Notes under the pieces: generated by a model
Told to the model about the DNA's origin: nothing
Seen by the model: the letters and a program-made list of their open reading frames with translations, nothing else
Database searches by the model: none
Shown here: positions 19,000-27,608 of the stretch, piece by piece
Layout: each line of letters begins with the position of its first letter
Position numbering within the stretch: position 1 is the stretch's first letter
Position numbers and translations under genes: made by a program
Assembly (NCBI RefSeq): GCF_005886805.2
Contig: NZ_CP045429.1
Coordinates: 2,636,501-2,700,500 of the forward strand
Length of the DNA: 64,000 nucleotides
Source: Pseudoalteromonas rubra
GTDB lineage: Bacteria > Pseudomonadota > Gammaproteobacteria > Enterobacterales > Alteromonadaceae
Reading direction: 5' to 3'

Positions 19000-21900
19000 C
19001 TAGTGCAAATGACTGCTATGCGCTGGCATATTAGGCTCCACAAATTCACGCTGCGTTTTTCCGTCACGCAGCATTAGTTCAAAGTGCTGATTCATTTGTT
19101 CGCCAGCCTTTGTCGCCTGAACTGGCTGTTGGCTATTCGTTCCAATCACAGAGCCAAATGGCACCTGCCGATACTGACACACCATACCGGTACAGATAAC
19201 ATCATCATCTATCGTCAGCCAAGTTATATCAGGGTTATTGGTGACATCTAACTCAGTCAGCTCGGTATCACCCGCCAGTAATGTAGTTAGCCTGATGTTC
19301 TGCGACACATCAAGCGAAGTGATTGCGGTTTCTTCCAGATTCAGCTCCTTCAGTGACTTATAACCAGTCAAATCAACATCTGTTATCGGGCTACCAGCGA
19401 GGGTCAACAACGATAGCTGATCTGAACCTAATGGGGCCAAGTGTGTTATGTTAGTTCTTCCCAATTGCAAGCCATGCAATTGAGAATGAAGTCCGGACTT
19501 TAGTTCTGACAAGGGGTTGTTCTGTAAATCCAAATATTGAAGCGACTTCAAATGACTGATATCCAAATCCTTTATCTGATTACTCCATAAATGCACGTCG
19601 CTCAATGACGGTGCACCCGACAAATCAATCTCTGCTATCTGGTTGTCTCTGCCATAAATTTGCCAGAGCTTTGGGTGTGCTGTGAGCTTCAGAGAGGCTA
19701 AATCGGTATTTTCTATACCCAAAGTTTCAAGTTCAGTATTGGCAGATAAGTTAACTTCTCTCAGATTCCCCTCATAAACGCTTAAGCTGATCAGTTTTGT
19801 AAACACAGATGTGTCTAGTAACTCAACCTCAGGCTGATTCAATGTAAGAGAAGTCAAATTTGTAAACCTGTTTAAAACCTGGGCGTCAGTCAACCCACTG
19901 GATACCTCTAAAGACTCCAGCTGGGCTGACTCAGTTGCGTCTATTTCTTCGATCAAGTGAGACGAAATCATCAACGATTTCAACAAAGATAAAGAACTGA
20001 TATCCAGCTGCTCTAACGTATCATCGACCACGCGCAACTCCGTCAGATGCGTGTTGCCCGATAAATTGAGTGTGCTAAGTTGATTGCCTGTCACATTTAA
20101 AAAAGTAAGCTGTTTGAGTCGGGCTACATCGAGCGAATTGAGGCTCAGGTCATCCACGACGAGAAGTTTCAGCAAAACGTTCGCTGACAAGTCGAGCCCG
20201 ACTTGTTCAAAACCTGACAAGATCAGTTCCTCTAACCCATGCATGTGACTAACATTTATCGGACTCAAAGCATTTTGATAAATGATCAGTGATTTCATTA
20301 ACCTATTATTGGATAAGTTCAGCTCAGTAATTCCGGTATATGAAAGGTACAATGATTCCAGCTTGGTATTATTAGACACATCCAATTCCGCTAAGCTACT
20401 GCCGCCCAGGGCAAGTTCTTTGAGTTCACTCAGCATACTAACATCCAGCGACCGTAGCTGTTGCCCCGAAATTTTTAGCGATACCAGCGACTGGTTGCCA
20501 GATAAATCCAGTGTAATTAGATCTGTACTCCTAGCATTTAATTGCGCTAACAGTGGATTATTTGACAGATCTAGCTTGTCTAGAAAGCGCAATCCGTAAA
20601 CACTTAATTCGCTCAGCAATGGATTACCTGAAATATCCAACTTTCTGATATCTGTATGGCTTACTGACAGTTTTTCTAATTTTGCTAATCCTTTCACGTC
20701 AATACTTAACAGAGGATTATGACCTGCGTCCAGTTCCCTCAATATAGGCGTATGAGCAAGATCTATTTGACGCAGATCATTCCCGGCCAGACTTAATACC
20801 GCCAGGTTGGCATTGTTCAACAGCTCAAGATGCCGCAGGTCATTTTCTCTTAAGAGTAGTTCTTCAAGTTTGCTGTTCTTGGATACATCCAGCTCCGTAA
20901 GCTGATTGTATGCCATTTGCAAGTATCGAAGCTCAGTGAGTGCACTGACATCGAGCGTTTTGAGCTGATTGTCACTTAGCTGAAGAGAAGTAAGTTTGGG
21001 GTTGTTTGACACATTAATATCGGTCAGCTGCGCGTCTCCCACGGTAAACCCTTCCAGCTTGCCGAGCATAGAGACGTCAATGCGTGAAATTGGATTGCTC
21101 CAAAAATACAAGTCGGTCAGGTTAAGATTGGTGCTCACATCAATCGTACTGAGGCTGGTGTTATTCACTCTCAACGATTCAAGCTGAGTCAGGCCTGTTA
21201 CATTCAAGGTTTTGAGGGCCTCACCTGCGACCCACACTTGTCTGAGCTCCAGGTGCTTACTCAAATCAAGTTCAGTTACTGTCTCAGCAGTGCTGATAGA
21301 AAGATAGGATAAACCTTTCAGATGAGAAAACGCCACTGTCTCTGTAAAAGGGTTCATACCCAGTGATAAGTCAGTCAGCTCAGTCACCGGTGTGAGATCA
21401 ATCTCGGTTAATAAATTACTGCTGGCGAACAATACGCGCAGCTGTCCGTTACCAGACAAGTCCAGGCTACTTAACTGGTTGTGGGATACCTTAAGTTCCC
21501 GAAGATTGGTCAGAGCAGACACATCAAGCTGTTTCAGCTGATTATATCTAGCGGACAGTGACGTTAAGGCACGCAGTGCTGAGATATCCAGGGTTTCTAT
21601 CTCATTACTTTCGACATTCAGTGAAGTCAAAGAAGTAAATAGCTCAATCCCATCGAGAGACTTTATGCCTTTTTCATTACAGACTAATTCACTGACCTCG
21701 TCCGGGTATGTATATCCCTGCTCAATAAGGCAGCTTTTAAGTCCGTCATCCAGCGTGTCATTATCAGCTATGGTGGTCTCAGCAACAAAACGCACATTCA
21801 ATGTACAAGCGGCGGTTAAAGCCTGCGTCACATACTGACCACCTTGTAAGACGCCATCACAACCTGTGATGCTCTCAAGCTGATAGCGCTGAGCTAGTGT

Positions 21901-22371
21901 TATTGTAAAAGTAGCCTGATGCCCATATGCAACCTCGACTTGTTCGGGGCTGACACTCCCCTCACCTGTTACGTCAACACTCACTTTGTACACTATAGGG
22001 TTAAAACTGGCTTCAATAGTACAGTCCTGCTGTACAGGAGCCAATGTATAGGTGCCATTGTTGAGCGCTCCTTCACAACCCGAAACCTGTCCAACTTCAA
22101 ACCCCTCGGCTGGAGTAAGTTCAAATGAACCGGTTTGGTTTGCTAATAGCTGCAGCGAACTCGGCTCTATACGGCCTTCGCCAGAAACGCTTGTTGTTAC
22201 GCTGTATTTTTGTGTGACGCCAACTTTACCCGCTATCCCTGAGTCAGCATTAGATTTTCCATCATCCGATCCACCGGAGCAACCTGCCAGAACCAAGGGA
22301 ATTGCACATGCTGCCACAGCCTGATAAACATTAAATTGCAAAATCCTACTCCTTATTTGCAAAAGCAACAA
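19000..22371 (-). CDS. Large leucine-rich-repeat lipoprotein
   Basis: A 1123-aa predicted surface or periplasmic lipoprotein. An N-terminal hydrophobic segment ends in the lipobox LAGC (Cys31), followed by a flexible GGSDDGKSN stretch. Two tandem modules of about 75 residues resemble the InlB B-repeat/bacterial-repeat fold (YSVTTSVSGEGRIEPSSLQL... and YKVSVDVTGEGSVSPEQVEV...), each with a Cys pair. From about residue 230 to 1075 there are about 38 LRRs of 21 (rarely 22) residues, pattern LxxLxLxxNxLxxLDLSxNxx. A short C-terminal tail is rich in Gln and His. This suggests adhesion or ligand binding, but no specific role is known. The TTG at 22371 gives an Arg-containing signal n-region. A second TTG at 22341 has a much better AAGGAG Shine-Dalgarno, so the start is uncertain. 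Confidence 0.85.
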   Translation of the reverse strand: MLLLQIRSRILQFNVYQAVAACAIPLVLAGCSGGSDDGKSNADSGIAGKVGVTQKYSVTTSVSGEGRIEPSSLQLLANQTGSFELTPAEGFEVGQVSGCEGALNNGTYTLAPVQQDCTIEASFNPIVYKVSVDVTGEGSVSPEQVEVAYGHQATFTITLAQRYQLESITGCDGVLQGGQYVTQALTAACTLNVRFVAETTIADNDTLDDGLKSCLIEQGYTYPDEVSELVCNEKGIKSLDGIELFTSLTSLNVESNEIETLDISALRALTSLSARYNQLKQLDVSALTNLRELKVSHNQLSSLDLSGNGQLRVLFASSNLLTEIDLTPVTELTDLSLGMNPFTETVAFSHLKGLSYLSISTAETVTELDLSKHLELRQVWVAGEALKTLNVTGLTQLESLRVNNTSLSTIDVSTNLNLTDLYFWSNPISRIDVSMLGKLEGFTVGDAQLTDINVSNNPKLTSLQLSDNQLKTLDVSALTELRYLQMAYNQLTELDVSKNSKLEELLLRENDLRHLELLNNANLAVLSLAGNDLRQIDLAHTPILRELDAGHNPLLSIDVKGLAKLEKLSVSHTDIRKLDISGNPLLSELSVYGLRFLDKLDLSNNPLLAQLNARSTDLITLDLSGNQSLVSLKISGQQLRSLDVSMLSELKELALGGSSLAELDVSNNTKLESLYLSYTGITELNLSNNRLMKSLIIYQNALSPINVSHMHGLEELILSGFEQVGLDLSANVLLKLLVVDDLSLNSLDVARLKQLTFLNVTGNQLSTLNLSGNTHLTELRVVDDTLEQLDISSLSLLKSLMISSHLIEEIDATESAQLESLEVSSGLTDAQVLNRFTNLTSLTLNQPEVELLDTSVFTKLISLSVYEGNLREVNLSANTELETLGIENTDLASLKLTAHPKLWQIYGRDNQIAEIDLSGAPSLSDVHLWSNQIKDLDISHLKSLQYLDLQNNPLSELKSGLHSQLHGLQLGRTNITHLAPLGSDQLSLLTLAGSPITDVDLTGYKSLKELNLEETAITSLDVSQNIRLTTLLAGDTELTELDVTNNPDITWLTIDDDVICTGMVCQYRQVPFGSVIGTNSQQPVQATKAGEQMNQHFELMLRDGKTQREFVEPNMPAHSSHLH
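19170..21690 (-). repeat. About 38 tandem 21-residue leucine-rich repeats
   Basis: 63-bp coding period of the LRR region within the lipoprotein gene. Repeats such as LTSLNVESNEIETLDISALRA or LRELKVSHNQLSSLDLSGNGQ alternate between LDVSxL and LDLSxN forms. At least three repeats are 22 residues long. DNA-level similarity between repeats is moderate, so this is not a fresh tandem amplification. Confidence 0.8.
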
Positions 22372-22705
22372 ATGTTAAGAGCATGAATTATATGATGTTC
22401 CCATTTTAAGTAAATGTTTAATTATTAATAATCTACGGCATTCAACAAATAATGAAGTATTTCATAAAGACTATCGAGGTACAGAGTGGGATGATGGTTA
22501 ACAAGAAGAAGGCAGAACGCCTGAGAAAAAAACTATAGAGAATCCGCATAAATAGCAGAAACTAAAAAGCGGCAGGTATGCGTGGCCTGCCGCTTGATTC
22601 AACACACTTTCTTCTTTCGAAGATAAAGGAACATAAGTATGCGAATTCTTTTGTATTGGTTTTAGGACAAAAATAAAAGCAAACCGATACTTAAGTATTA
22701 AGTTA
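22372..22705. other. Intergenic region upstream of the LRR gene
   Basis: A 334-bp AT-rich stretch between the SDR stop and the LRR start. It holds the terminator at 22562-22594 and presumably the LRR promoter, which could not be pinned down. A 76-codon open frame at 22498-22728 on the minus strand overlaps the SDR end and the terminator and is not considered a gene. Confidence 0.6.
22562..22594 (-). terminator. Terminator of the thiolase-mmsA-SDR operon
   Basis: AGCGGCAGG at 22568-22576 pairs perfectly with CCTGCCGCT at 22586-22594. On the minus strand the stem is followed by TTTTTAG. It lies about 110 nt after the SDR stop. Confidence 0.85.
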
Positions 22706-23467
22706 TCAGAGTCTGATCCCGCCGTCAATTTCTACTACACGACCGGTGAAAAAGTCATTCTCGATAATGTATTTCGCCGTATGGGCGATTTCGCCAGCTT
22801 CACCCAGACGACCAACTGGTTTCATCTTCAGCAGTCGCTCTTTGGCTTCTGGTTTCATGGCGTCCGTCATCTGAGTGCGGATCACACCAGGTGCGATTGC
22901 ACCGACACGAATACCATAGCGACCAAGTTCTTTAGCCCAGGACGTTGTCATCGCAACAACACCCGCTTTGGCGGCTGAGTAGTTGGTCTGGCCCATGTTA
23001 CCTGCCCGTGCGACACTCGACATATTAATGATAACGCCGCCTTCCTGGCCTTCTACCATCTTAGTTGCCGCTTCACGGCCACACAGGAATACCCCGGTTA
23101 AGTTAACATCTAATACAGACTGGAACTGTTGCAGTGACATCTTGTCAGTCACTTCTCCGTCTTTGGCTTTTAATAACAGGCCATCACGCAAAATGCCTGC
23201 GTTGTTAACCAGCACCGAGATCTTACCGAGATCTGCGACTATGTCGTTAAACACTTGCTCAACGTCGCTTTCCAGGCTTACGTTCGCCACATAGGTTTTT
23301 ACTTCAACATCCAGTGCTCTAAGCTCTGTAGCTGCTTCTTGCAGTTGTTCTTCCTGCATATCAATCAGTGCCAGCTTGGCACCCATTTTTGCCAGTTCCG
23401 TTGCCATCGCAAAGCCCAAGCCCTGCGCACCACCGGTGATCACCACCGCTTTATTCTTTATATCCAT
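22706..23467 (-). CDS. Short-chain dehydrogenase/reductase (FabG-like, probably 3-hydroxyacyl-CoA dehydrogenase)
   Basis: A 253-aa classical SDR with the NAD(P) motif TGGAQGLGFAMA near residue 11, then VNNAG at about 88. The catalytic Ser is in INMSSVARAG and the Tyr/Lys in YSAAKAG, and C-terminal GRVVEIDGGIRL fits the family. It is the last gene of the valine catabolic operon, 21 nt after mmsB. In Shewanella the same gene order ends with an SDR of this kind. A 2-methyl-3-hydroxybutyryl-CoA or 3-hydroxyacyl-CoA dehydrogenase role in isoleucine breakdown would fit, since the operon otherwise lacks that step, but this is inferred from context. Confidence 0.85.
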   Translation of the reverse strand: MDIKNKAVVITGGAQGLGFAMATELAKMGAKLALIDMQEEQLQEAATELRALDVEVKTYVANVSLESDVEQVFNDIVADLGKISVLVNNAGILRDGLLLKAKDGEVTDKMSLQQFQSVLDVNLTGVFLCGREAATKMVEGQEGGVIINMSSVARAGNMGQTNYSAAKAGVVAMTTSWAKELGRYGIRVGAIAPGVIRTQMTDAMKPEAKERLLKMKPVGRLGEAGEIAHTAKYIIENDFFTGRVVEIDGGIRL

Positions 23468-23488
23468 GATATTTCAACCCTGCTTCTG

Positions 23489-24379
23489 TTACTGCTTTTG
23501 TGAATAGAGTTTAAAAATAGCACTAAAATCTTCACTGCCACTGCCCTGATTCTGCATCAGGTTGTAGAGATTTTTTGCCAGTGCCCCCATCGGCGTAGCC
23601 GAGTTTGTTTGCTGTGCCGCCTGCATCGCCAGTCCCAGATCTTTGGCCATCAGATCAACCATAAATCCAGGTTTATACCCATTTGACGAAGGCACATTCT
23701 CTAATACGTCCGGACATGGGTTGTATAACTCCAGTGTCCAGTTGCGACCCGAGCTGTTGAGCATAATCTCACTCAATACTTTTGGATCAAGGCCGTGGTC
23801 AACGCCCATTTGCAGTGCCTCACTGGTGCCTGCCATGAGTATTGATAGCAGCATATTATTACAGATCTTAGCGACCTGGCCTGCTCCCACAGCTCCAGCA
23901 TGGAAAATATTCTTCCCCATGTCGTTAAGCACGGTTTGCGCTTTATTGAAGTCTTCGTCATTACCGCCAACGATAAAAGTCAATGTACCCGCGGCAGCAC
24001 CTGCGACACCACCTGAAACAGGTGCATCAACAAATGCAATGCCAGCGTCAGTCAGGGCATTACCAACAAACTGCGCTGATTCTGCATCTATGGTTGAGCA
24101 GTCGATTACCAGCGTCGACTTTTCAAGATAGTTGATTAAGCCATCTTCGCCAGTATAAATCATCCGCACATGCTTGCTGGCAGGTAGCATACTCACGACA
24201 AAATCGGCCCCAGCGCAAACATCAGAGACTTTGTCTGCCGCCACAGCGCCCAAAGATACAAGGTGTGCCACTGCTTCAGCACTGAGATCAAACACAGTGA
24301 CCTGGTGCCCGGCTTTCACCAAATTGGCAGCCATTGGGCCACCCATATTTCCTAAACCAATAAATCCAATCTTTGCCAT
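23489..24379 (-). CDS. mmsB: 3-hydroxyisobutyrate dehydrogenase
   Basis: Oxidises 3-hydroxyisobutyrate to methylmalonate semialdehyde with NAD in valine catabolism. The 296-aa protein has the cofactor motif IGFIGLGNMGGPMAANL at the N-terminus and FVDAPVSGGVAGAAAGTLTFIVGG (substrate-binding). The catalytic-lysine segment is GAVGAGQVAKICNNMLL, and C-terminal VDLMAKDLGLAMQAA is typical. It lies 11 nt after the HIBYL-CoA hydrolase gene, which makes its substrate, and upstream in the operon is mmsA, which uses its product. Confidence 0.95.
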   Translation of the reverse strand: MAKIGFIGLGNMGGPMAANLVKAGHQVTVFDLSAEAVAHLVSLGAVAADKVSDVCAGADFVVSMLPASKHVRMIYTGEDGLINYLEKSTLVIDCSTIDAESAQFVGNALTDAGIAFVDAPVSGGVAGAAAGTLTFIVGGNDEDFNKAQTVLNDMGKNIFHAGAVGAGQVAKICNNMLLSILMAGTSEALQMGVDHGLDPKVLSEIMLNSSGRNWTLELYNPCPDVLENVPSSNGYKPGFMVDLMAKDLGLAMQAAQQTNSATPMGALAKNLYNLMQNQGSGSEDFSAIFKLYSQKQ

Positions 24380-24390
24380 ATGTTTATTCC

Positions 24391-25530
24391 TTACAGATCA
24401 GCCAGGGGATGTGTGCTCTCTTCCCAGCGTGGTGCAAAAAAGCTGTCTATCACTTTGCTGTCTACGTCAGCAATGGTCTTAAACTGCCATTGAGGTTGTC
24501 CGTCTTTGTCGATCAACAGCGCACGCACACCTTCACGGAACTCGCCCACTTCACCGCAACGCACCGACATTGCCAGCTCGCGTTGAAAACAGTCTTTGAG
24601 TGACAACCCTTCGGCACGATTTAGTTGTGCCTGGATTAACACAGCACTAAGTGGAGAACCATGTTTTAGCGCTTTTTGCGCCTTGCTCAGCCATTTATTC
24701 TCCGCGCTGTCGAGGGCCAGAATGTGCTCAACCTGGGCATCCAGCGTGTCTAGCTCAGCCAATTTAGCAAAAGACTCAGCCAGCGGCTTGATTTCGCTGC
24801 GCGGCGGAATGTGTGACGCTTCATCGAGGGAAATAAGTAGCTGAGTCAATTTCTCATGATTGAGTACGTTGGTCTTACCCCAGTTGACTTCACTGAGGTT
24901 GTGCAGCAGCATATCCAGCCGCTCACCGTCCATATAATGATCCGCCAGACCAACAAATTTGGCATCAGTGGCATTGATAGAGGCGCCAGTCAGGCCCAGG
25001 AATAAGCCCACACCGGCCGGCATTTTGTTGAGGAAATAGCTGCCGCCCACATCCGGATATAATCCAATGGTGATCTCCGGCATAGCGATACGTGATGATT
25101 CAGTCACCACACGATGACTGGCTCCGGCCATCAAGCCCAGGCCACCGCCCATGATAATGCCATTACCCCACAGCAAGATCGGTTTATCATAACTATGGAT
25201 GTGATAATCAAGGCGATATTCCTCAGCAAAGAAGACTTCCAGATGATTATTACCATCTTCCGCTGCCATTGCATTGTAGAGGCTAACCACATCACCACCG
25301 GCACAGAACGCTTTCTCTCCCGCGCCTTTAAGCAATACCATAGCTACCTGCTCGTCTTCAGCCCACACTTTGAGCTGTGGTTCGAGTAGGCGGATCATTT
25401 CCAGGTTAAGTGCATTGAGTGCTTTTGGCGCATTAAGGGTGGCCACTGCCACCTTCATGCCGTTATTACAGTGCGCCAACTCAAATACCACAGGGGCATC
25501 TGCCTGGTTCAGTAACTGTAATTCAACCAT
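24391..25530 (-). CDS. 3-hydroxyisobutyryl-CoA hydrolase
   Basis: Crotonase-superfamily thioesterase that releases 3-hydroxyisobutyrate from its CoA ester, between the hydratase and MmsB in valine breakdown. The 379-aa length, about 120 longer than a plain hydratase, is typical of HIBCH. Diagnostic segments are GAGEKAFCAGGDVVSLYNAM, WGNGIIMGGGLGLMAGASHRVV and MPEITIGLYPDVGGSYFLNKMP. The C-terminal HIBCH domain carries CFQRELAMSVRCGEVGEFREGVRALLIDKD. The ATG overlaps the TAA of the enoyl-CoA hydratase gene by one base (TAATG), so the two are translationally coupled. Confidence 0.93.
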   Translation of the reverse strand: MVELQLLNQADAPVVFELAHCNNGMKVAVATLNAPKALNALNLEMIRLLEPQLKVWAEDEQVAMVLLKGAGEKAFCAGGDVVSLYNAMAAEDGNNHLEVFFAEEYRLDYHIHSYDKPILLWGNGIIMGGGLGLMAGASHRVVTESSRIAMPEITIGLYPDVGGSYFLNKMPAGVGLFLGLTGASINATDAKFVGLADHYMDGERLDMLLHNLSEVNWGKTNVLNHEKLTQLLISLDEASHIPPRSEIKPLAESFAKLAELDTLDAQVEHILALDSAENKWLSKAQKALKHGSPLSAVLIQAQLNRAEGLSLKDCFQRELAMSVRCGEVGEFREGVRALLIDKDGQPQWQFKTIADVDSKVIDSFFAPRWEESTHPLADL

Positions 25531-26306
25531 TAGCCATTCACCCAGTTTGCTTTACGTTTTTCCAGGAAGGCATTCACGCCCTCTTTCTGATCTTGTGTGT
25601 CGAACAGAGTCACAAACAGTTCTCGCTCAAGCGGCAAAGCACTGTTGATGGTGCCTGTACGACCTTTTTGGATCAGAGCTTTACAGGCGGTAACGGCCAC
25701 TGGGCTTTGGTCTTCAACTTTCTTAGCCAGCTCAAGCGCAGCTTCGAGCGCTTTGCCCTGCTCAACCACTTCTTCAACCAGTCCAATCTCCCGCGCTTTA
25801 TCCGCTTTGAGGCGTTCACCACACAGAATCATGCGCTTAGCCCAGCCTTCACCTACCAGCCAAGATAGGTTTTGTGTGCCACCGGCACAAGGCAATAAGC
25901 CCACTTTAGCTTCTGGCAGTGCCATTTGAGCCTGCGTCTCTGCAATACGGATGTCACAGGCCAGCGCAACTTCCAGGCCGCCACCCATTGCAAAACCGTT
26001 AATGGCGGCGATAGACACACCACGGAAGTCACTCAGCGTTTCAAATGCTTCGCCAAATACGCGGGACATATCGGCCGCAACCCCTTTGTCGCCATCGGCG
26101 AACACATTCAGATCGGCACCGGCTGAGAAGAACTTTTCACCTTCCCCGGTGATCACCAACGAATAAATGTTTTTATCGGCATTAAGCTCGATCACCAACT
26201 CTTTGAGGCCTACCAGAGTGTCGCGAGTCCAGGTGTTAGCCGGTGGGTTTGACATAGTAACTATCGCGATGTGACCTTGTTTTTCGAGTTTCAATTGTGC
26301 TGACAT
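25530..26306 (-). CDS. Enoyl-CoA hydratase (valine pathway)
   Basis: Crotonase-family hydratase of 258 aa, expected here to hydrate methacrylyl-CoA to 3-hydroxyisobutyryl-CoA. It has the oxyanion-hole segments GEGEKFFSAGADLNVF and AINGFAMGGGLEVALACDIRIAE. The acidic catalytic region MALPEAKVGLLPCAGGTQNLSWLVG carries the Glu of PEAKVGLLP. It lies 12 nt after the acyl-CoA dehydrogenase gene and overlaps the HIBYL-CoA hydrolase start by one base. Substrate is inferred from the operon. Confidence 0.9.
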   Translation of the reverse strand: MSAQLKLEKQGHIAIVTMSNPPANTWTRDTLVGLKELVIELNADKNIYSLVITGEGEKFFSAGADLNVFADGDKGVAADMSRVFGEAFETLSDFRGVSIAAINGFAMGGGLEVALACDIRIAETQAQMALPEAKVGLLPCAGGTQNLSWLVGEGWAKRMILCGERLKADKAREIGLVEEVVEQGKALEAALELAKKVEDQSPVAVTACKALIQKGRTGTINSALPLERELFVTLFDTQDQKEGVNAFLEKRKANWVNG

Positions 26307-26318
26307 AATGATGCTCCT

Positions 26319-27476
26319 TTACAATACGCTTGCTGCGCCTTCGGCTAAAATTCGGCGTGCAATGATCACCCGCATGATCTCATTGGTGCCTTCCAGGATT
26401 TGATGAACGCGTACATCACGCAGGTGGCGCTCTAGTGGGTATTCTTTGATGTAGCCATAACCACCATGAATTTGTAATGCATCATCACAAACTTTAGTAC
26501 CGACATCGGTGGCAAAGCGCTTTGCCATGGCACAATAAGTGGTTTTTTCACTGTCGTTGCTGTCTAATTTAAAGGCTGCCAGGCGCACCATCTGACGCGC
26601 TGCAACCAGTTCTGTGTTCATGTCGGCAATCTTAAATTGAAGTGCCTGGAAAGCCGCCAGAGGCTTACCAAATTGCTGACGCTCCTGCATATATTCTTTG
26701 GCTGTATTCAACGCCTGTTGTGCAGTGCCGATAGAACAAGTGGCAATGTTGATACGCCCACCGTCCAAGCCTTGCATGGCAAACTTAAACCCTTCGCCTT
26801 CTTTGCCCATCAGGTTGGCTGCAGGAATGCGTACATCTTCAAATGTAACCAGACGAGTTGGCTGAGCGTTCCAGCCCATTTTTTCTTCTGCTTTACCATA
26901 GATGACACCCTCGGCATCTGCTGGAACAACAAAGGCCGAAATGCCTTTCGGACCGTCTTCACCTGTTCGGGCCATCACAACCAGCACATCGGTCTCACCC
27001 GCACCAGAGATAAACATTTTCGAGCCGTTCAGAACATACTCATCGCCTTCCAGCACGGCTTTCGTTTTCAAAGACGCCGCATCAGAGCCCGAGCCAGGTT
27101 CAGTCAGGCAGTAAGAAGCCAGTAGCTCCCCCATCACCAACTGGTCCATGTATTGATCTTTGACCGCATCGGTTGCGAAGCTGGCGATCATCCAGGTCGC
27201 CATGTTGTGTATAGTCAGCATCGCCGTTGTTGCCGTACAGCCCATCGACAATTGCTCAAAAATAATGCTTGAATCTAGACGTGACAGACCCAGGCCACCC
27301 GCTTCTTCCGGTGTGTATAAGCCACAAAAACCCAGCTCACCGGCTTTTTTGATAACATCTTTAGGGAAAATGTGTTTCTGATCCCATTCAGCTGCATGGG
27401 GTGCCAGTTCACTCATAGCAAACTGATATGCGGTTTCGGCGAATGCCTGTTGATCTTCGTTGAGATTAAAGTCCAT
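26319..27476 (-). CDS. Acyl-CoA dehydrogenase, probably isobutyryl-CoA dehydrogenase
   Basis: FAD enzyme oxidising a short branched acyl-CoA, likely isobutyryl-CoA to methacrylyl-CoA. The start is placed at the ATG at 27476 (MDFNLNEDQQAFAETA), with GAGG six bases upstream; the longer in-frame GTG start overlaps that site. The 385-aa protein shows YCLTEPGSGSDAASLKTKA and the flavin/substrate segment GGRINIATCSIGTAQQAL. QIHGGYGYIKEYPLERHLRD and QILEGTNEIMRVIIARRIL follow, and the LEGT glutamate is the usual catalytic base of short-chain and isobutyryl types. This differs from liuA in the same window, whose base lies elsewhere. Confidence 0.9.
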   Translation of the reverse strand: MDFNLNEDQQAFAETAYQFAMSELAPHAAEWDQKHIFPKDVIKKAGELGFCGLYTPEEAGGLGLSRLDSSIIFEQLSMGCTATTAMLTIHNMATWMIASFATDAVKDQYMDQLVMGELLASYCLTEPGSGSDAASLKTKAVLEGDEYVLNGSKMFISGAGETDVLVVMARTGEDGPKGISAFVVPADAEGVIYGKAEEKMGWNAQPTRLVTFEDVRIPAANLMGKEGEGFKFAMQGLDGGRINIATCSIGTAQQALNTAKEYMQERQQFGKPLAAFQALQFKIADMNTELVAARQMVRLAAFKLDSNDSEKTTYCAMAKRFATDVGTKVCDDALQIHGGYGYIKEYPLERHLRDVRVHQILEGTNEIMRVIIARRILAEGAASVL

Positions 27477-27538
27477 AAAAGACCTCACTTGTTGTCATGT
27501 CGGGCGAAGTGACGATTCTGCCCGGCGTTATTCTTATG

Positions 27539-27588
27539 TACCTGAGTCTCAGGTATTACTACGAAAGGCCCGGGCTAAAGCCGGGCCT
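27539..27588. repeat. Two hairpins in the mmsA to acyl-CoA dehydrogenase gap
   Basis: TACCTGA-GTC-TCAGGTA at 27539-27555 is a 7-bp inverted repeat. AGGCCCGG at 27566-27573 pairs with CCGGGCCT at 27581-27588 as an 8-bp GC stem. On the minus strand the GC stem comes first after the mmsA stop and is followed by TTTCGT, so it may be a weak terminator or a 3' end-protecting structure within the operon. Confidence 0.6.
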
Positions 27589-27608
27589 GAAAGGGTAACT
27601 GATTGGTG

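Noticed and set aside
22498..22728. A 76-codon minus-strand frame after the SDR gene
   Set aside because: It overlaps the SDR 3' end and runs through a rho-independent terminator, with no ribosome site and no family resemblance.
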